Shown here in pieces: positions 12,324-24,653 of a DNA stretch of 64,000 nt. The stretch lies in NCBI RefSeq assembly GCF_932294415.1, contig NC_065536.1:6148974-6212973 (forward strand). The letters are read 5' to 3'. The DNA is from Quercus robur. Its lineage: Eukaryota; Streptophyta; Magnoliopsida; Fagales; Fagaceae. The notes under the pieces were generated by a model. It had not been told where the DNA came from, did not search any database, and saw nothing but the letters and a program-made list of their open reading frames with translations. Numbering within the stretch: position 1 is the stretch's first letter; each line of letters begins with the position of its first letter. The position numbers and the translations under genes were made by a program.

Positions 12324-13478
12324 ATGGATCTCCAAAGTCTCAACCACAACAATAATGGCCAAGACCCAAACTTTTACCCAAACTCAGACCCTCCAAACCC
12401 CACCAATGCAACAAACGATGAAACCCAAGAACCCAAACTCAGTTTTGAAGACTTTGATAGCACTTGTTCCACTCCATATGTAAGTGCACCCTCTAGTCCA
12501 GGGCGTGATGGCCCTGTGATAAGTGGCTTCTTTTATAGTGCCCCAGCAAGCCCAATGCATTACTTTGCACTCAGCTCAGCTTTGTCAGCATCAAAGACAC
12601 CAACTTCAGCTCAGTCTTCTTCATCAATGGATGATTTTGAGTTCTCAGCAAGGTTTGGTTCAAGTGGGTTTGGTGGAACTGGGTCTATGAGCTCAGCTGA
12701 TGAGTTATTCTTGAATGGTCAGATCAGACCCATGAAGCTCTCCACACACTTAGAGCAGCCTCAGGTTTTAGCTCCATTGTTGGATCTTGAAGCTGAAGAA
12801 GATGATGGTGTGAGAGGCAGAGATCTAAGGCTACGTGATAAGTCTTTGCGTAGAAGAACTAGATCTATGTCACCACTCAGAAACACAGGGTTTGAGTGGT
12901 CAGAAAATGAAGACAGAGATGCAACTATAAAGAACAAAGATAGTGATGGTTTGGAAGTGGAAGAAAGTGATGAGAGAGAGAAGATTGATTGTTCAGAGGC
13001 TACTACTCCTTCAGTTTCAGCTTCATCTTCAAGATCTTCTTCAGCTGGAAGAAGCTCAAAGAGATGGGTTTTCTTGAAAGATTTTCTTAGGAGTAAGAGT
13101 GAAGGAAGAAGCAACAACAAGTTCTGGTCTACTATCTCTTTCGTTCCCACAAAAGAAAAGAAATCAGCAAACCAACCAGTACTTCCAAAAGATAAGGATA
13201 GCAAGCTGAACAGTACTTCGGCTAATACTAAAGGAAATGCCAAAAATTCAGCTAAGAAATCAGCAGGAAGGTTTGCCAATGGAATTGGTAAAAGGCGTGT
13301 GCCACCTTCACCACATGAATTGCATTACACAACTAATAGGGCTCAAGCTGAGGAGATGAAGAAAAAGACTTTCTTACCTTATAGGCAAGGGTTACTTGGT
13401 TGCTTGGGGTTCAGTTCAAAAGGTTATGGGGCTATGAATGGGTTTGCTAGAGCTCTAAACCCAGTCTCCTCCAGGTAA
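12324..13478 (+). CDS. DUF1645 family protein, intronless
   Basis: This is a 384-residue uninterrupted reading frame. Family marks are YVSAPSSPG and FFYSAPASPMHYF near the N-terminus, a DDFEFSARF block, SADELFLNGQIRPMKL in the middle, then basic LRLRDKSLRRRTRSMSPLR, a serine-rich stretch and KRWVFLKDFLRSKSEGR. DUF1645 proteins are plant-specific; some are reported as stress or grain-size regulators, but the biochemical role is not settled. The protein is disordered and Ser-rich and has no signal peptide. The frame is open upstream to about 12030. I chose the ATG at 12324 because it follows a leader-like CT tract and gives the usual start, and the residues before it look random. Confidence 0.88.
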   Translation: MDLQSLNHNNNGQDPNFYPNSDPPNPTNATNDETQEPKLSFEDFDSTCSTPYVSAPSSPGRDGPVISGFFYSAPASPMHYFALSSALSASKTPTSAQSSSSMDDFEFSARFGSSGFGGTGSMSSADELFLNGQIRPMKLSTHLEQPQVLAPLLDLEAEEDDGVRGRDLRLRDKSLRRRTRSMSPLRNTGFEWSENEDRDATIKNKDSDGLEVEESDEREKIDCSEATTPSVSASSSRSSSAGRSSKRWVFLKDFLRSKSEGRSNNKFWSTISFVPTKEKKSANQPVLPKDKDSKLNSTSANTKGNAKNSAKKSAGRFANGIGKRRVPPSPHELHYTTNRAQAEEMKKKTFLPYRQGLLGCLGFSSKGYGAMNGFARALNPVSSR

Positions 13479-15020
13479 ATCTATCTGTGTTGTTGGGGTT
13501 TCAAGATTAAAAAAAAATTGTATAGATTTTTTTGTTTTATGTTTAGGATTTTTATTATTATCTATATGTATTTATCGTTGGAGAAGCTGTCCCCAATTAA
13601 ACGAGGTTGATGAAATTATGGGGTTCCTTTTGTCCCCAATTCGCCTTGTGTTAAGGGTCAAGTAGTGTGGAATATCCACCTATAGTGCACTTTCTATCAG
13701 TCTTTGATATGGTACTTTCTCTCTCATAGGGTTTGTTGTAAAGCTATGAGGAAGATAAATGATCAAAAATCTTGTTCCTTATGGTTACTCAAGTAACAGC
13801 CTATAAAAAGTTAAATCAAAGTTAAATGTAATTATTGTGCTAATAATTAGAGGCTTTTTTTTTATATTTTTGAGTATAGTTATTACCCAATTTGCATCAT
13901 TGTGATTGAGAAAACCTTATCAGATTATTGAACCAATAATGTGATCCACATGGTGGACATGGCCAGACCTGTTAGGTAGTAAAAGGACCCATGCTAACCC
14001 ACAATTGTATGCCCATAGTACCATACCAACCCACAAGCACAAAAGGGTGTTCAAGATTTTTGGTTGTTTCTTCATGGATCAAGCTCTTGATCCATTTGCG
14101 CAGATTTACATGCATAGTAGTGGGATTTTTTTTTGGAATAGATGCAATGAGAGCCAATTTGCTTTTGTTATACATATTTTGGGGCCACAAAAAAAAGAGC
14201 CTCTTGTTTATGTAATGATATTGCCTCGATTACATTCGAGCCAATCAATTTGATAAGATCCAGATTCTCAAAAAAAATTTGATAAGATCCAAATGGGAAG
14301 TGATAAGGGCGGATTATAATCCAAACTTAAATGGGGCAATGATGTCTCCTAGACATTGACATAAAAGAGTGTGAGATTGTGAAACATTGACTTGTTTTTG
14401 TTGAGTTTGTTGTCAATCGAATCCGAAACTACGGAAACATCTCTTTTTGGCTTCTTCTCTTTGTGGTCTTTCTTTTCTTTTCTTTTTTTTTTCCCATGAG
14501 AACATCTTATTGCACTATCTAAATAAAAAAACGTAAAAGAGAAAAGCGCACTAAAAACTTCTTAAGCATCATCACTAAACAAAAATGGTTAAAACAATTG
14601 TTTTGTTGCTTCCCTTTTCACCTTTATGAGTGAAAGTGTCTGGACTTTTGGTCGCATTTGTTAATAAATTGAGCAGAGCCATTAATTATCAGATACAGAT
14701 ATGAAGCCTCAACTTCATTTATTGTTGGGAGACACTAAAATTTTAACCCCCAGTAGAAAGTGATGCCCAAAATCAAATCATGGTCCCCAGAGCCATTATT
14801 GCTCTTTGGTTTATATCCCCAGAATCAATAATAATGATAACATCTAGTTAGGTGGTACTACAAAGATCCGTGTGAAAATTCCACACTGTTCAATCACAAT
14901 CTACCTGGACTCGAAAGTGTTTGGTTGATATGGGACCGGGCATCTCTATAGCAGTTCACTCACCACTCTCTTTTTGAAAACAATACACAAACTGCTGCCT
15001 TGAATTTCACCAAGATAGTT
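13479..15020. other. Intergenic
   Basis: This holds the 3' flank of the DUF1645 gene and the micro-insertion at 14263-14275. No gene is seen. Confidence 0.45.
14263..14275 (+). repeat. Tail-only micro-insertion
   Basis: GATTCTC plus an A-run lies between perfect 16-base direct repeats AATTTGATAAGATCCA at 14247-14262 and 14276-14291. Confidence 0.6.
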
Positions 15021-15029
15021 CCAAGATGA

Positions 15030-15279
15030 GAGCCAAATTTGCTAAAATTGCACAATTTTAGCAAAATTTTAGGAGAAATGCATTCCACAAAAGTTATGTA
15101 GCACATTTTTGAATCTAGAGTTTCAACTCAAACTCGAGTTAAACAGCTGGCATGGCACGCCAATTACTGAAACTTGAGTTTGAGTTAAAATTTGAGTTTT
15201 GAAAATGTCCTACATAACTAAATAATTTTGTTTAGTTTTTTCCTTAAAATTTTGCTTAAATTGTGCCGGCAAATTTGGC
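15030..15279. mobile_element. Foldback MITE with perfect long target duplication (Mutator-like)
   Basis: The 250-bp element is flanked by identical CCAAGATGAG at 15021-15030 and 15280-15289. A 9-10 bp duplication is the Mutator hallmark. The ends are inverted (GAGCCAAATTTGC against GGCCAAATTTGCC read from the right). The inverted match continues through GCAAAATTTTA, TTATGTAG and ACTCAAACTCGAG, so almost the whole element folds back on itself. Confidence 0.85.
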
Positions 15280-15289
15280 CCAAGATGAG

Positions 15290-16700
15290 CATTTCTTAAT
15301 CACCACGAGTAATTCCAATATTAACTTGGAACTCATTATGGGCAAAGATTTGTAAAAATGAACTCTTCTTACTGACCGAAAAGGCGAAAAAAAGTATAGT
15401 GTTGCAGTGCGAGTTTACCAAGGTTTGGCAAAAAAAAAGTGGTCTATTTTCTTAGCAATCCTACAACCTCATACACAATTACACATACACAACACAACAA
15501 TCATGACAATATGGCAGGGTTCCAGTATTTTCTACTGTAAAGAGAATCCAATCCAAAACGAAGGAAAGTATAAAAATTATCCAGCCAGGCAAACAGCCCC
15601 CAAGGGAAGTCTAATGTTGCAATCACATCCCAATCCCCCATACACATGACATGAGCCCTGGATGTGATGGTGTGAGAGAAAAAAACCTTTTGTCTGTTTC
15701 CTCATCTGATTAAAGGCTCACATGAATCACGAAAGAGTTTTTTACAGTCCACACTGCACCGTGGGCCTAAAGCTCGCACTACGTTTCTGATGGATTTGCT
15801 TTAGGTACTGCGTGATCCATGTGAAACTTTTCAGAAGTGCTATACTATTAGCCTTTAGGCAGGCAATGCAAAAAGATTTACGTCCCAATTTTATCCTATT
15901 TTATGGTCAACGTCGTTACCATATATGCACTATTTTTCTTTTTGATGAGATGAGTTTGCAATTTCAGAACCTCTCCTGCATTAATTTCTTTTGGATTTTT
16001 GGCCAATTGGCACTTTCACCAGACTCTTATCTTATGTAATCTATACTAAATTCCTGGGATATGAAATGGCATCACAAAATCTAATATGGTACTAAGATGA
16101 CAATCTGCCAAAACTGAGCACGAATAAATTTTGGGCAGTGAATTTTTAAGAGAATATCGAGAATCTAACCCTCGTATTTTTACCGTCAGTCCTAGCTCAA
16201 ATGTACACATCCGATTGTCGGTACTTTTTCTATAGCATCTCCCTCATCGCCAGTAATATCACATCAACCTGTCCTACATATACTATGTGCACAGGCATCT
16301 ACATCGTATTATTGATAAATTACACTCGCACCCAATTGGTGACTCAAACGCACAACTTTACCCTTGTCTCACTCATTTTACAAGGCAAGTTAAGAAAGTG
16401 CCATTGGAGTTTGAACTCATTGGCTACAATTAACTCCATCCAATAAAAAAAGGGAATCATTAAGGACAGGTTATAGTAATTGGACCTTAATCCTCTAGGA
16501 GAATTAGTGTAAGTAACGAAGACGTGTATCTAATGGTCCCAACCTGATTGTACAAGACACCCTTACAGAGCTGCCTACCTTTTGGACCGTAGAAAATGCA
16601 AGCTCAAAAAAGTAAACATTGTACAACAGTTAATATATGCCTCGTTATATGCCAAAGGGGCTTATGAAAATCCGATTCTGAATACAAAAACAAAAACTAC
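15290..16700. other. Intergenic, between the MITE and the PDI gene 3' end
   Basis: I see no gene. Open stretches at 15407, 15812 and 16201 are short, lack domains and show no splice partners. The last part probably holds the 3' UTR of the minus-strand PDI gene. Confidence 0.4.
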
Positions 16701-16924
16701 ATATTAGTGTGAATCATATGCTAGCTAACCTTTCCTTCTCTTCTACCATAATAACTTCAAAAAGTGCAAAATTTGAAGATAAGGATATGCGTTTAGAGTA
16801 CACTAAAAAAAAAGTTAAATTTCCCAAGCTCAAAAATTTTGAAAATAGAAACCCCAGGAACTGGGTTGCTGATACCTCCAAGCAAAACTGAAAGATGTGA
16901 CTCCTCTCTTGGGACTCCTGAGGA

Positions 16925-19639
16925 TCAAGCAAAGGTGGACAGGATATTCTTCTTGAGGGTGAACTCCTCTGCCTTTGCTGGGCTGACAGACTGCACCAAC
17001 AATACACAAAATATGAGCCAACGAGAGTATGTTGAGATTATATGCAGCTTGAGTGGGTGCCAAGAATAAGCAGCTTCCATAATAGTCCTCATGAGAATTA
17101 AGAACAGCCCAATAACATTTCACATTTGTCTATCCACGTATTAATATCTTTCCAACATTGTAATAGTAATTGCCTCGACTGGTGACCACCAGATTTTTCA
17201 GACTCAAGTTCTAAAAAAGCAGTTAATTTATATACATACAAGGATAATTTTATTGTTCCCCAAGAAGTTGAATTTAAAGTATCTTAGAATTGTTGTGTTG
17301 AGATTATTTTGTTACATCTTGTGTCCTATATGGAAGGTAGACAGCAGCTTAACATGGATGTGATGACCGTTATTTTTCAGCAACTTAAGGTACTAAAAAT
17401 CCTTTTTATTTTGTAAGTTTTACAAGGTCCAAAAAGACCTTACTAAGGCTGTACAGAGAAATGCTCTACAATTAGGTGTTGTCAGCCCAGCCCCAGCAGG
17501 ATGGCAATGTTCTTCATTACAGGAATAAAGTACTACATGATTGAGGAAAGAAGAAAAGAAAAGATATGCCAATGAGGTAAGGTAGGGGTTGTGGGTTAGA
17601 CCCATGAGGTGCAAGTGTAACTTACCAATCAAAAAATAAAGAAAAGAAGATGTGAAAATGTGATATCTAAAGACAATGACAACACAAAAAAAAAAGTGTA
17701 TCATGGGATTGTTAAAAGGTATTTGTTGGTTTGCACAAAGCGACCAGACAATCAAGTGACAGATTACAGGTAGGAATGAGCTAAGGTCTCCATCTCCCAT
17801 CATCTTCTCTTCTTGTTCTGAAATGCCAAGGGTTATTGAGAAGCACAATTTTTTTCCTGAGCTAATTTGTATATAGTCTCCTAAAGATCTGTCTTAAAAT
17901 TTGTGATATGTGGCAGCTAATAGAACCTGGTCTCATATGGACATAAACCCAGTTAATTTGGCCCTCAAAGAGGCAGTGAAGCAAAGAACGAGTCTTGCAA
18001 TAACAGTCAATGTCAATATTCACAATCTCAGTATTTCTATAACTCTCAAAGAAATGAAATAATTTTCAAGTGACAAAAAAACTTTAAAGTGTCTTTTGTC
18101 AAGATGGATTCATAAAGTGAAGTGAAAAAAAGGTCATATATAGTACCTTCTCAAGTATGCGCTCAAGTCGCTGAATTTCATTCTTGGCATAATCTGCTCC
18201 TTTCTCCATAAAGTTCTTGGAAGTTTTCAAATAGATCTTGCCATATCTTTGGAGAGAGAAAGGGGGAACAAAGTAAGTAATCGTGAGAAACAGATAGTCA
18301 ACTTTAAAAACTCAGGTCTCACAAACTTCAGTTTTTACTAAAAAAATTCCCTATGGTTCCATTAAGAAAGTGGTGAATGGTGACTGCCACCAATCATTCA
18401 CATTATAACAGAGGGTTTGACTAAATTTGATGAACAAATATTTCAGAAGTATGAAGTCACTGTTACAACCTGGCAGTTGAACCCTCAAGCTTCTCAACCT
18501 CTTCTTCTATGCGAGCAAATACTGCCTTCTTCTCTTCATTTCCAGCACTCACAAATTCCTTCACCAGTTCATCCAAACTTGCAACTATACCAGCCTACAT
18601 CAAGGGAAGAAAAGATTTATTAAAAAAAAAATTGAAAACATGTCATGTTATGGTCCATTATGAATATACAAATCTCACTTTGGATGTATATTGTCCTTTC
18701 CCATCACGACTAGTGCCACATTTCTCGTTGATAAAATTTACAAAGTCATCTAAATCTCGGCCACCATCATAACCTTCGCCAGCTTTGTTGCTCTTGGGGA
18801 AAAACTTCAATGTGGGATATCCACTCACACCATACCTGCAAAAGCAGCATCCGTGCATCAGGCATATTCACTTTCATAATAGAATTCTTTTATTCATTTT
18901 TAATGAATATTAACCGAGTAATTATCCAAAAAGAAATTAACAAGTACATTTAAGTCTGCATTTATTAACCACGGAAATGAGGAAATCTGAGAGTTGATAG
19001 CACCCTACAGATAACAATAAAAAATTCATATTGTACTACTGAGCTCACTTTTCACCCAAATCCTTGTAGTTATCAGCATCAAGATTAGCAATCACTACAT
19101 CTTCCTCCAATTTAAATGCTGTTGCAACCTTTTCATAAATCTACAAGACAGACAGCAGAAAGAGATCAGTATCAACCATCTTTTAGGCACAAGATAAAGA
19201 AGCAAAATATATACTTACCGGAGCAAGGGCTTTGCAATGGCCACACCTGCCACACACCCAGAAAAGAAAAGCATAATTAGAGATGCAAAACTTCAACTAA
19301 AAAAGTCTTTTCAGCCATATTCAGGCAGACATAGCTTCAAAGACATCATAACATTAATATAGCAGCACAATGAAGTGGACACAGAAAAATTGAACACCTA
19401 AACTTACCAGGGTGCATAGAACTCAACCAGAACATCTTTAGTTTCATCTAGGACAACCTTGTCAAAATTGTCTGCTGTTAGTACCACTACATTGGATGGG
19501 ATTGCGGCTATCTTCACATTGGTCCCTGGACACAGGCAACACTTCAATGTCAAACTATAAGTTGACTAGTGATATGAGTTGTTTATTCAAGCAACTAAAG
19601 TTAACAAGAATGCAGCATGATAGACCATGTAGAAATATT

Positions 19640-19675
<36 letters not shown>

Positions 19676-22600
19676 CTAGAGAGAGCCATTAGCTGGAGTC
19701 CATAGAACAAGTCATGCTGGGCATCAACCAAAAAAGTAGGCAAGAATCAATGGAATAACTCGAGGCATAATATCTTACAATTAAAGAACAGAATCTAAAT
19801 TTATTGACTAGAGTTGCCAGAAGTATTTGAGAACAAAGTCCAATTATCAATTTTCAATCTACTGAAAAGTATTGTGATAAGTATTAGAAAACAAGTGTCC
19901 AATATCAGTCAATCAGCTTTGAAGTTGTGACGTACTTTAATTAAGTTGTCTCAATTACTAAAGATAACATGTATGCCATTAAATACTTCACATAAACTCA
20001 AGCTTTTTTATTATAATTAATCATCTCGAAGAGATTGATCTTCAAATCTAACAAGAACCATCAATCCCATGTCTACTCAGCAATTAAAGGAGAGAAATTG
20101 GATTCTGAACTTCAAGAAGTTGGCTAAAGGAAAAGTCATTGCAAAAGAAATATTATGGCCAATCCACTCAAGCAAATATAAGATGAACAATATATATTCA
20201 ATTGAACATTATAAGATAATATGTCCACATGGTCCACTGAAAGTATTAGATTATGCACTTACACAAAAGCTAGAAAAATAAATGTAATAACAAAAACATG
20301 ATGGGGCAACTTAGGGGGAAAAGAACAGATGGAGCAACAAAAACATCATGCAAGAAATAACAACCTCCTGCTTTGGTGCACACAATTCAACCAAAATTAA
20401 AAACATATTATTACCTCCTTCCTTATTCACAAACTCAGCTAGGGCTTCTGCATTACGAGCACCTTCATACCTAAAACATAGAGAATGTGATCAAAAGGTG
20501 TCTAGTTAAACATTTGATGCAGATTTGTTAAGGGAGAAGAAAATATTTTAATATTTTATGTTGTTTTCTCTTTCCTAGTGTCATTAGGATTTATTTGTTT
20601 TTTCAAGTTCAATTAAAATCCTTTTCCTAGTTGAATAAGGATTTTAATTGTATATTTTAATATTTTCTTCTCCCTTAACCAATTAGCATCAACATTCCTA
20701 AACTAAAAGAAGGTGAAAACGTTCTGCGATATTTAGGATTTAGGGGTTCACATGGATTCGGGAAATGTTTTTGAGAGGAAAAGAATAGAGGAGAAGTGGG
20801 GGATGGGTGCACTCACTTCTTTGGTTCTAGAGATCCTTTTGGAAACCATTTAATTGTGGGATATCCAGAAACCCCATATTTAGAGCATACGCTCTTGTGT
20901 GAATCACAGTCAACCTACACCAGAAACCATCGATGAAGTGAAATAACATATCAATCAATCACCATCGGCGATAACAGTTGCAACCTACTGGAAAAAGCTC
21001 ATTATTTGATGCAAGATGAGAAAATATTGTTTTTGAGATCAATTATGAGGCCCAAAAGAGCAACAATTTGTAATAAAAACGGACCCATAAATTTCGCAAC
21101 AAGAATAATGAATCCAGAATCGTACATCCAGGAATAAAGCAATAATACAAAATAATAATAAGGATTCAAGGAGCTGACCTTTCCAATCAGTACAGTCTTT
21201 GCTTTCTTGAAACTTGAACCAAGCTTCTCATACTCTGGAGCAAGCTTTTTACAATGCCCACACCTGCCAAGGGAAACAAAACCATTATTCCAGCTCCCAA
21301 AGCAGTACAAATATGAGAATAACAGAAGTGTTAAAAAAAAATGAGAATAACAGAAGGAAATCATAAAAAACTAATATGTATCTTCTTCTTCTAACTCAAT
21401 TCATTTCATTATCTCCAAAAAGGGTTCTTAAATCTTAATTTTTTACAACTGATAAAAATATATATATATATATATATATTTTACAACTGACTTCCCTGAA
21501 ATTTTTCAAGAATTTAAAAAAAAATTTCATTTGATTGGCAAGTTACACACGTATCCAATGGCTCTTGAACCCACAAATTTTAAGAAAACCATATAAAATG
21601 ATAGAGTCTAGTCAGGCCTTCTAAATGGAGTGGAGCTCTTAGATCACAACTAATTAAATCTAGAAAACCAGAAACAAAGTGGGTAGAGCTTCTAAGTGCA
21701 TTACTGAATTGCAGGAAACGACCTTGACAATATTCCAAACAGTCTATTTGATTTGGGATCACCCACTTTAGATCTAGATAGACCAAAAGCAATTCAAACA
21801 AAGCAATATCAAGCTCAAAACCCACAGATCACCAATCACACATTCAATATCATCATTTTTCCCACAAATCAATGGTACCCATAACCAGCTCTTCAAATGC
21901 TTGCGTCTTGCACTGATCCACAACACGCCAATTACTCTATACATATATAAGGCATTCTCAATTGTGTATTTTCTTACTTGAATGAAATTCATTTGAGTTT
22001 CAAATCTTGATTACATTTTCCTTTCTTACAGTTCCCCATATCTAAGTAGACCAGTAGCAATTCAGATACAGCAAATATCAAAGCTCAAACTCGCAGATGC
22101 CCAATCAAATTCACTGTCAATATCATTATTTTTCCAACAAATGAACTGTCACCACAACGAACTCATCAAACACTTGAGCTAATCAATAAAACAAACACGT
22201 ATCTAGTACAAACCTAATAACACAAGCTATATATAACAAAAGCGTATCTAATACGTGTTTCGTTTACGAGAAAACTGATAATGCTAGATTTTCTTAGCAG
22301 CCAAACACAGAATCACACAGAGATAGACTCATATATAGCAATATCGAGCTGAAAAACCACAGATCTCCAATCACACACAGTCAATATCCACGAGATGCTC
22401 CGATCACACGCTTGATGAGCTCATCACTAAAAACACGCTGATCGATTACTAAAACGAACCTAAAAATCTCAATAACGCAAAACTATATAGAACTAACACG
22501 TATATATATTTTCCGTTTGGTTCCTGAGAAAACTAATTTTTCTAGCAACAAAACAGAGAATTAAAGAGAGAGAGTTTGATTCAAATATAGCATTATCGAG

Positions 22601-23021
22601 CTCAAAATCCACAGATCGCTCACAGTCAATCTCATCATTTCTCCAACAAATCAAAGACGAGCTCATCAAAAACACATATTGCTAAAACGATCATTTATAA
22701 AATTTTAAAAAAAAAAAAAATTTCAACAACACAATGAAGAGCTCATCAAACACTTTAATCTAGTTTTCTATCTGGTTCTCGAGAAAACTGAATTTTCTAT
22801 GCAATTTTTTTTCTCGGCAACCAAACAGAGAATTGAGAGAGAGAGAGAGTTTGGTACCAGGGAGCGTAGAACTCGACGAGAGCGTCGCGATCTTGACCGA
22901 CCTCCTTGTCGAAGTTGTCCTCGTTGAGCACAACGACGTCGTCTGCGATCACCGACGAGGCAAAGAGGAATATTAAGGACAACGCGATCAAAACAGAGCA
23001 ACAAGTCCTTGCGTTCTTCAT
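16925..23021 (-). CDS. PDIL2-1: Protein disulfide isomerase, two thioredoxin domains plus ERp29-like tail
   Basis: Eleven exons (minus strand): 23021-22858, 21263-21179, 20914-20817, 20470-20415, 19525-19408, 19246-19219, 19140-19049, 18835-18679, 18594-18470, 18246-18147 and 16990-16925. All borders are GT-AG and phases agree, giving 362 residues, the usual length for plant PDIL2-1 (UNE5-like). Residues 1-26 are a signal peptide. Two thioredoxin domains follow, each with active site CGHC (56-59 and 175-178), then an alpha-helical ERp29c-type domain from about 265. The protein ends LSTFA with no KDEL, as in this subfamily. It forms and shuffles disulfides in proteins folding in the ER. Both CGHC sites straddle an exon border after Trp. 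ATG 23021 is preferred because the upstream in-frame codon (23039) is TTG. Confidence 0.96.
17565..17640 (+). repeat. Possible SINE fragment in last PDI intron
   Basis: The stretch has a B-box-like GGGTTAGACCC, then GTGCAAGTGTAACTTACCAATC and an A-run, with AAAGAAAAG on both sides. This resembles a truncated plant SINE, antisense to the host gene. The A box is missing. Confidence 0.3.
19642..19674 (+). repeat. Long poly(A) run in PDI intron
   Basis: About 30 consecutive A follow ATATTT and precede CCCTAGAG. It could be the tail of a decayed retroposon. No clear direct repeats are found. Confidence 0.6.
20514..20692. mobile_element. MITE with long inverted ends in PDI intron
   Basis: The left end TTGATGCAGATTTG then TTAAGGGAGAAGAAAATATT is mirrored by the minus-strand reading from 20692 (TTGATGCTAATTGG then TTAAGGGAGAAGAAAATATT). 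CAT precedes the left end and follows the right end, a possible 3-bp target duplication (PIF/Harbinger or CACTA class). Inside is a separate perfect 14-bp hairpin (CAATTAAAATCCTT against AAGGATTTTAATTG). Confidence 0.75.
21329..21340 (+). repeat. Tail-only micro-insertion in PDI intron
   Basis: TGTT plus an A-run (12 bases) lies between perfect 16-base direct repeats ATGAGAATAACAGAAG at 21313-21328 and 21341-21356. Confidence 0.6.
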
Positions 23022-23603
23022 TTCTGTAGCTCTGTTCAATGCCTTTGATATTTTCTTGCCTGCTTTTTTGAAAAATTATCAGAGGTAAAAAAGCATATGA
23101 GAGGTAAATATATACTAGTTTTTTTTTTTTTTTTTTTTTTTAATAGTTGACAATTTAATCCATGTTATTTTTAACTTCTAGTCAATTTTCGTTAGTGAGT
23201 TGATGATGACATTAACTAAATTTATTAAATTACTAAGTTGAAAATAATCTAGACCAAATCAACTGTTACTAGAATATATTGATCAAATTGACAGCAACAC
23301 CAAAATGTGTGGACAAAAATTATATTTTTCCATATATTTTATTTATCTATTTAGAAACCATTTTGTAATTATCTAGAGTCATTCATGGTGTATACAAGAA
23401 GATAACTCATGATAAGAGATATCTTTTTTACAATATGTGTAACTTACATTCACATATGTAAAATCTACGCATATTATGAGGGAGATATTTCATAAGATAA
23501 TTTTTCGATGATAGCAATGACAATAAGGCAAGATAGGCTCATGGGTTCCCCCATTCCCCTTTTGTGATGAAAAGAATTCATGAGAAACAAGACAACAAGA
23601 TAT

Positions 23604-23790
23604 GTTGAGTTTGTGATAAGTTGATTATCTTTTACTAATCCTAATAAGATAACTTTGATATTGATAAGACTTGAGAGATAAAGATAAATCATTAAAAAAA
23701 AAAAAAAAAAATCTGTTGAGTTTGGGATAAGTTGATTGTCTTTTACTAATCCTACGAAGATAACTTCGCTATTGATAAGAGATAAAAATA
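23604..23790. repeat. Tandem duplication, 111-bp period
   Basis: GTTGAGTTTGTGATAAG and the next 60 bases at 23604 recur from 23715 with few changes (TTTTACTAATCCTA shared). The first copy ends in a poly(A) run. Confidence 0.7.
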
Positions 23791-23864
23791 AAACATAAAG
23801 AAAAATAGTGAAATCAAGAGTAAAAGGAGAGAGTGATAAATAAAATATTTTTGAAGATAATAAT

Positions 23865-24648
23865 TGTAGGGGTAAAGGCCTAAAATCATATAATGGGCCT
23901 TGGGTCCCGTATGAAAAATTCGACCACGTCCGAAGAGAAGGCGTGGGTGCCAAAAGGGCTCCCGGCCCAATTCTTGTGGGCTTGAAGATGTTTAAAAGGC
24001 AGTCTGAGGATAAACGTCTCCTCGAACGTACCAAATATGGCTCAAATATGCATTCTGCCTATTAGAAGGATCTACCCCAACGAGTATTAGTAACAAAGAT
24101 GAGTCCCACAAGCCTGTAAGAAGGAAGAAAGCGTAGGATGCCAAGGGTGAGGCTGCAGCTGCCACATTAAATGCATGACAGCTACTTTTCTGACCGCATT
24201 AATGTGGAGAGGACTTGTGAATAGTGTTGCCTTAGCTATCACAACTCACAGAAAGATGGGGGGATGTCCGATGGGACAGACACTCAAGTGAAAGTCCAGA
24301 TGATCAACAAATGTAAGGCCCTGATGACTTCAAGAGGGCTATATAAGAGAGGGGAGTCCCCATGAAGAGGGGGACGGAGAAAAAAGGAACTTAGAACAAA
24401 AGAACAGTGTTAGAACTATAGGCTTTGAGCAGGGACCGATATACATCCTCCACGTCTCTTCGAACTGAATATCTAATGGACCTAAAGGGGATTCTCTTAC
24501 TTTCAATTGTTGCATGGCCCAATTTTAGCTAGTATACACTTCGTTAAGGCCTAGTTCTATAGCCCACTCTCTATAAATTCATTGTTTCGGGTTCCTTAGA
24601 CTAGAACCCCATACTTGTTGGGGCTGGGCCCTGAATTGTGACCCTACA
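23865..24648 (+). mobile_element. Solo LTR with perfect target duplication
   Basis: The 784-bp block begins TGTAGGG and ends CCCTACA (inverted ends), flanked by identical ATAAT at 23860-23864 and 24649-24653. A TATA-like CTATATAAG lies around 24340. No internal retroelement genes are next to it, so it is a solo LTR left by recombination. The superfamily is not provable from the LTR alone; Ty3/Gypsy is my guess. A related, less complete copy is at 51519. Confidence 0.88.
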
Positions 24649-24653
24649 ATAAT

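Noticed and set aside
16714-17123. Overlapping open frames on both strands around the last PDI exon
   Set aside because: They are read-throughs of exon 11 and its flanks; only the minus-strand 66-base exon matches the protein family.
21462-21482. (TA)n run between TTTACAACTGA repeats counted as a tail-only insertion
   Set aside because: The insert is a TA microsatellite and not an A-tail, so slippage or other repair explains it as well.
23474-24034. 186-codon open frame on the minus strand
   Set aside because: It spans the border of a solo LTR and a tandem duplication, so it is a chance fusion of unrelated sequence.
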